In this document: positions 21,228-22,850 of the stretch, one piece after another
Layout: the number at the start of each line of letters is the position of its first letter
Numbering within the stretch: position 1 is the first letter of the stretch
Source: a virus
DNA: 22,850 nucleotides
Strand: one strand, 5' to 3'
Virus record (IMG/VR): IMGVR_UViG_3300050821_004070
Span: 1 to 22,850 of that record
Notes under the pieces: model-generated
Seen by the model: only the letters and a program-made list of their open reading frames with translations
What the model was told of the DNA's origin: nothing
The model's database searches: none
Translations under genes and position numbers: made by a program

Positions 21228-21268
21228 CCGGGCAGCAGCGGGTCCCGCACTTACCCGCTGCTGCCCGG
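21228..21268. repeat. Perfect 16-bp inverted repeat between head genes
   Basis: CCGGGCAGCAGCGGGT (21228-21243) and its exact complement (21253-21268) enclose a 9-nt loop. It lies between the small head protein and connector genes. On the minus strand TTACCC follows, not a U-tract. It could be a U-tract-less terminator of the kind proposed for actinobacteria, an mRNA processing or stability hairpin, or a protein site. Confidence 0.75.
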
Positions 21269-21280
21269 GGCTCGGGCTGG

Positions 21281-21574
21281 CTACTTCGCGGCGGGCTTAG
21301 CGGCGGGCGCGGCAGGCGGGGCTGTCTTGCCCTTCGGCGCGGCCTCCGCGACGCCGGCTTCCGGCGTGACCTCGGAGAACTCGGCGCCCTTCGGCGCCGG
21401 CTCGGTGACGGCTTTCCTCGCCGCCCGCTTCGGCGCGATCGCGTACCCGCCGTGCGGCCCGGCGATGGCCAGCAGCTCGGCCGCCTCCTCGTCGGGCATC
21501 TCCACCGCGTCCCCGGCGTGATGCCACCGGTAGCCGCGGAACGACGAGGGCATGTCGCATGAGACCTGCGCCAT
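21281..21574 (-). CDS. Small head-region protein with Ala/Pro-rich tail
   Basis: A 97-aa protein. The ordered first half is MAQVSCDMPSSFRGYRWHHA, GDAVEMPDEEAAELLAIAGP and GGYAIAP; the rest is low-complexity Lys/Ala/Pro (GKTAPPAAPAAKPAAK at the end). The 'GD.VEMPDEEAAEL' turn-helix resembles short proteins found between capsid and connector genes in actinophages; I know no assigned function. The ATG at 21574 lies 3 nt after the previous stop (21578), so translation is probably coupled. A long hairpin follows its stop. Confidence 0.75.
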   Translation of the reverse strand: MAQVSCDMPSSFRGYRWHHAGDAVEMPDEEAAELLAIAGPHGGYAIAPKRAARKAVTEPAPKGAEFSEVTPEAGVAEAAPKGKTAPPAAPAAKPAAK

Positions 21575-21577
21575 GCG

Positions 21578-22261
21578 TCAGCTCACGCCCGTCCAGAACG
21601 GGATCGCGCCGGTCAGCGAGTTCGACGACGGCGTGATGGTAGACGGCAGCGTGGTCCCGGTGCCGTTGGTCGCCCAGCGGTAGGTAGCAGCCGTCAGGCC
21701 GGTGTTGCCGTTAGTCGCGTTGTTCGCGGCCTCGGCGAGCAGCACCGCGGTTCCGGAGGAGTTCACCAGCACCGCGATCCAGTAGAACCCCGGGCCGAGC
21801 GACACGGGGGCGGCCAGCGGCTGGGTGACGACGTTGCCGGTGGTGAGCTTGCCGTCCAGCGACCCGGCCGCCGACGAGCCGAGCAGCGTCCCTGCCGAGT
21901 TGTAGATCCCGACGAAGTTCTGGTTTGCCGTCTGCCCGGTCGCAGCGGTGACGCAGTGGAGCCACACGTTGCTGGCGACCATCGGGGTGCGGACGTTGAT
22001 CCGGGCGAGCGAGATGTCGGTCTTCGTCATCACGGTGCCGCCGATGATGGCCGCCGCCGGGTCGAAGTTCCACTCCAGCAGTCCCTGGTCGCCGGGCAGG
22101 ACGTCGCCGCGGGGCTGGTTGTAGGACCAGAGGTTGCCCCCGGAGTCCAGGCCCCACAGTTGCCCGTTGACGGCGAAGATCTGGACCCCGCCCGGGTCGG
22201 CGTTGCCGGGCCCGAGGGGGACGGGGAGGTTGGCGAAGCCCTGCGGTGCGGCAGCGCTCAT
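21578..22261 (-). CDS. Beta-rich capsid decoration or head-fibre candidate
   Basis: A 227-aa protein starting MSAAAPQGFANLPVPLGPGN. A short N-terminal part (GVQIFAVNGQLWGLDSGGNL, about 25-44) is followed by a beta-sandwich-like domain: DISLARINVRTPMVASNVWL, FVGIYNSAGTLLGSSAAGSL, GPGFYWIAVLVNSSGTAVLL, ending ITPSSNSLTGAIPFWTGVS. The 'YWIAVLVNSSGT' strand recurs in phage decoration and fibre domains. AAGGAG lies upstream of the ATG at 22261. Directly downstream of the capsid gene, it is well placed to be an outer-capsid protein. No catalytic motifs are seen. Confidence 0.68.
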   Translation of the reverse strand: MSAAAPQGFANLPVPLGPGNADPGGVQIFAVNGQLWGLDSGGNLWSYNQPRGDVLPGDQGLLEWNFDPAAAIIGGTVMTKTDISLARINVRTPMVASNVWLHCVTAATGQTANQNFVGIYNSAGTLLGSSAAGSLDGKLTTGNVVTQPLAAPVSLGPGFYWIAVLVNSSGTAVLLAEAANNATNGNTGLTAATYRWATNGTGTTLPSTITPSSNSLTGAIPFWTGVS

Positions 22262-22287
22262 GACGGTACTCCTTGCCTGGGGTCATG

Positions 22288-22327
22288 CAGGACGCCGCCC
22301 GGTCGGAGAGGGCCGGGCGGCGTCCTG
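22288..22327. repeat. Perfect 15-bp inverted repeat after the capsid gene
   Basis: CAGGACGCCGCCCGG (22288-22302) pairs with CCGGGCGGCGTCCTG (22313-22327) around a 10-nt loop. It begins about 30 nt after the capsid stop on the minus strand. No U-tract follows; CATGACC does, then the AAGGAG of the next gene. Likely an mRNA 3'-end or partial termination structure that sets capsid-to-downstream ratios. Confidence 0.75.
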
Positions 22328-22357
22328 GTCTGGTGACTGCGTTGCCGCGGGGGGCGG

Positions 22358-22850
22358 CTAGATGCTGGTGCTGAAGTTCATCGCCTTCGCGAGGTACCGC
22401 GGGGCGCGGGCGGCGAAGACGGTGTCGTCCACTAGCGCATAGGGCAGCGTGTCCGGCGCGCTGGTGGTCGGGTAGACGTCGAGCGGTTCCATCTCCCGGA
22501 CGTACGGCCGGATCACGTTGTCCGGGTCCCGGGAGATGAGGTACAGCGACTCCAGCGGCTGGTTCGCCGAGGCGGACCCGGAGCCGTTCCACCCGATCGG
22601 CGGGGTGTACTGGGCGTTGGTCCCGAAGTACGCGGTGCTCAGCGTGCCGGGAACCGTGGTGGCCGCACCGGAGGTGCCGACGACGGGGATCAGGGCCGCG
22701 CCCGTGTCGTAGATCGACGTGGCGTAGACCGGGGTCACGCCGTCCGCGGCCAGGCCGACCACGGCGTCGACGTAGCCAAGCAGCGTCTCCGAGCCCGAAG
22801 CGCCGGCCACGGCGGAGCGGTACACCTTGTACAGGATCGGCTGGCTGCCG
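22358..22850 (-). CDS. Probable major capsid protein, C-terminal part (5' end off right edge)
   Basis: 164 in-frame residues are visible, starting GSQPILYKVYRSAVAG at the window edge; the GTG at 22825 is internal, since the reading frame continues to 22850. Recognisable stretches are GSETLLGYVDAVVGLAADGV, LESLYLISRDPDNVIRPYVR, MEPLDVYPTTSAPDTLPYAL and VFAARAPRYLAKAMNFSTSI. The PLDVYPT...LPYALV..T.F..RAPRY ending, and the location before decoration, connector and tail genes, fit an HK97-fold actinophage capsid protein. Without the N-terminus this is a strong but not certain call. Confidence 0.7.
   Translation of the reverse strand, partial: GSQPILYKVYRSAVAGASGSETLLGYVDAVVGLAADGVTPVYATSIYDTGAALIPVVGTSGAATTVPGTLSTAYFGTNAQYTPPIGWNGSGSASANQPLESLYLISRDPDNVIRPYVREMEPLDVYPTTSAPDTLPYALVDDTVFAARAPRYLAKAMNFSTSI

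Noticed and set aside
1-22850. tRNA genes, CRISPR arrays, insertion sequences, integrase or attachment sites
   Set aside because: No cloverleaf, direct-repeat array, transposase or recombinase motif was seen on either strand.

Overview
This window reads as the late structural and lysis region of a tailed, siphovirus-like phage or prophage of a high-GC actinobacterium. Evidence is the high GC content, GC-rich third codon positions, frequent GTG/TTG starts, and protein architectures familiar from actinobacteriophages: gp6-like connector, -1 frameshifted tail chaperone, TP901-type tape measure, large modular minor tail protein, and an Amidase_2 lysin beside tiny membrane proteins. No integrase, replication gene, tRNA, CRISPR array or host gene is visible, so free phage and prophage cannot be told apart.

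The late genes are on the minus strand and read from the right end to the left. Right to left: C-terminus of a probable major capsid protein (22850-22358), beta-rich head decoration candidate (22261-21578), small acidic/Ala-Pro-rich head protein (21574-21281), head-tail connector (21200-20532), probable tail terminator (19638-19129), tube-like protein A (18851-17688), small Pro-rich protein (17202-16849), tube-like protein B (16802-15552), frameshifting chaperone pair (15519-14903), HK97-gp10-like protein (14899-14486), tape measure (14430-11128), small tail protein (11064-10489) and a 1361-aa minor tail protein (10418-6333). A lysis cassette follows (6330-3761): several tiny membrane or coiled-coil proteins and an amidase endolysin, many with overlapping starts and stops. 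Next come an HNH endonuclease (3393-2431), tandem terminators, and a second group of tail genes: a virion protein (2244-1759), an apiosidase-like/DUF4038 tail enzyme (1755-130) and the start of another tail protein (115-1).

Inside this minus-strand operon sit six small plus-strand genes in four places: 3552-3764; 17232-17435 with 17432-17716; 18880-19125; and 19669-20238 with 20235 onward. They behave like morons, meaning small genes wedged between structural genes and pointing the other way. The first gene of each group is preceded at 6-7 nt by an extended -10-like element (TGn CAynnT or TG GATAAT) and has little or no ribosome-binding site, which fits leaderless transcription. The second genes use GTGA stop-start overlaps. 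No plus-strand terminators were seen, so these transcripts should run antisense into late genes.

Other notable points are two paralogous tail-tube-like proteins, a canonical C CCA AAA slippery heptamer, a glycoside-hydrolase-like tail protein split by a beta insert, long perfect GC hairpins without U-tracts between head genes, and a lower-GC patch at the 3' end of one tube gene. All functions are inferred from reading sequences; no database search was run.
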